Assembly (NCBI RefSeq): GCF_037975245.1
Contig: NC_092579.1
Coordinates: 2,221,001-2,285,000, forward strand
Source of the DNA: Apostichopus japonicus
Lineage: Eukaryota; Echinodermata; Holothuroidea; Aspidochirotida; Stichopodidae
DNA length: 64,000 nucleotides
Direction of reading: 5' to 3'
Shown here: positions 62,729-64,000 of the stretch, piece by piece
Position numbering within the stretch: the stretch's first letter is position 1
Layout of the letters: each line of letters opens with the position of its first letter
Position numbers and translations under genes: made by a program
The notes under the pieces: generated by a model
Databases searched by the model: none
The model's input: the letters and a program-made list of their open reading frames with translations, nothing else
What the model was told of the DNA's origin: nothing

Positions 62729-62778
<50 letters not shown>
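62729..62778. repeat. TA microsatellite left of the palindrome
   Basis: Pure TA dinucleotides run directly into the palindrome. Confidence 0.95.
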
Positions 62779-62788
<10 letters not shown>

Positions 62789-62947
62789 ATACTAGATGAG
62801 ACTAGTGGAACACTAGTAGTTGTAACTCGGAGTTTCACGCTTTGTAGCGATCTTCAGACAACTCTTGTCTGAAGATCGCTACAAAGCGTGAAACTCCGAG
62901 TTACAACTACTAGTGTTCCACTAGTCTCATCTAGTATCAACATATAT
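62779..62947. repeat. perfect palindrome, 83-bp arms, 3-bp centre
   Basis: The arms 62779-62861 and 62865-62947 are exact reverse complements, base by base, around ctc. On either strand the centre can fold into a hammerhead-like form (62865-62906 on plus): stem I UUGU/ACAA, core CUGAAGA, stem II CGCU/AGCG, core GAA, stem III ACUC/GAGU. TA repeats lie on the left directly and on the right after about 56 bp. No mismatch implies a very young structure, gene-conversion upkeep, or an assembly fold-back. Confidence 0.9.
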
Positions 62948-63003
62948 TCCGCTCTGTCCAATGGACATAGAGCACTCTGCGCCAAGATAGACGCCAACCT
63001 ACT

Positions 63004-63030
63004 CTATATATATATATATATATATATATT
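63004..63030. repeat. TA microsatellite right of the palindrome
   Basis: About 13 TA units following a unique stretch of about 56 bp after the palindrome. Confidence 0.9.
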
Positions 63031-64000
63031 CGACAAAAAGAAAGATCTTAATTTATATTGTGTTGTCTTGCGAGGGTGACGTTATAACTTATGGACAAAT
63101 GTACCCCGAATGAAATAACGTCATGTCTGTTTATCAAGGCTGAACTTGGAGCAATATGTTTTCTTTGTCATAGATCTGCGTTTATATTTTTTTCTCTTTT
63201 GTAGAAGTGCAAAACTTCGGTAAAAATATTAATGTATTCATTTGAAATAATATCACAATAGTTGCACTTTAGTGAAATACAAGTGGATTTACATTGGGAA
63301 GTACTTTATATAGAGATGTATAATGGTTATAATGGAACGCGGCTACCCTCTAAAATGTGTGCTTAGAAAGTAAACAAACACTTTCAATAACTCATAATAC
63401 CATAGCGTGTATATCGTAAATAACAATGACGTCTAAACTTCGCTGCTATTACGACAGGCGCCAGTATTGGCTATATGACGTCACGTGATAAACATCGAAG
63501 ATCCGCGATATTCGACATCCACGACATATTTAGGTTTTTTTAACCAGACATTACAAATTTGAAGAGAAATGGGTGGAGAAACTTTCAGGAACCAGTAAAC
63601 ACTTACTGCTTGACAGTACCCTTAGTTGGGACGAAAAACTAAACTTAACCTTAGCACTTTCTGCCTTGTGCCAAAATGCAGAGTAAACAGAATATTTAGT
63701 TCAAGATGACAGTAACAAGTATAGAATAACGCATCAATCGCTAAACGCCAGACATGAAAATGTCTCAGCATTGAACAGTTCGGCTAAGATTAATGCTAAT
63801 GTTAACCTGTGTTAATATCAATTAGTCACATGTAAGCTTTCAAGTCTGTCACGCAACTGTAAGTTATAATGCCGCTTCGTTCATAACACGTTAGACTGCA
63901 CAATTCTCGGTGTGTGCTTGTCAGCTGTGGTATTAAATCCATAATTTATGCATGGTGACTCACTGTATTCCTTCTCAAAGATAAAAGAACCACATATACG
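63031..64000. other. no gene recognised
   Basis: AT-rich sequence without domain-bearing ORFs or clear repeats up to the window end. Confidence 0.5.

Noticed and set aside
1-64000. CRISPR array, operon or other prokaryotic system
   Set aside because: The sequence is eukaryotic with spliced genes; the direct repeats are contiguous minisatellites without spacers.

Overview
The window is animal nuclear DNA: coding sequence lies in short exons bounded by GT..AG introns, AT-rich, packed with minisatellites, foldback elements, hAT-like and LINE/SINE remnants. A secreted C-type lectin, a FAM20 secretory-pathway kinase and the marine-invertebrate style of repeats suggest an invertebrate deuterostome, most likely an echinoderm (possibly a sea cucumber). 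The taxon is an inference; the gene identities are read directly from translated exons.

Three protein-coding genes could be rebuilt, all on the minus strand and all with continuous reading frames across every predicted junction. (1) 22299 to 5990: a FAM20C-type secretory-pathway protein kinase, 10 exons, 515 aa, with a TATA box at 22391-22399. (2) 28192 to 25568: a secreted single-domain C-type lectin, 3 exons, 160 aa. (3) 53699 to 33627: nucleoporin NUP85, 19 exons, 665 aa. They work in different places (Golgi lumen, extracellular space, nuclear pore), so nothing suggests a shared pathway; this is ordinary eukaryotic gene order.

Layout: 1-5.7 kb no gene found; 6-22.3 kb FAM20 gene with hAT-like fragments, three foldback elements, a tRNA-derived SINE and a 31-bp minisatellite in its introns; 22.4-25.2 kb intergenic with a 38-bp array; 25.6-28.2 kb lectin; 28.3-33.2 kb intergenic with a truncated LINE; 33.6-53.7 kb NUP85, whose introns hold several tandem arrays, two copies of a microsatellite-embedded MITE-like element and LINE tails; 54.15-55.4 kb a decayed LINE reverse transcriptase; 55.5-64 kb no gene found, but nested hAT-type elements with target-site duplications, hammerhead-like motifs and a perfect 169-bp palindrome between TA repeats.

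No clearly new multi-gene system is visible. The most unusual signals are the perfect palindrome carrying a hammerhead-ribozyme-like fold, a second hammerhead-like fold at 60.08 kb, the MITE pair inside CA repeats, the shared LINE/SINE tail, and tandem arrays lying directly against splice sites.
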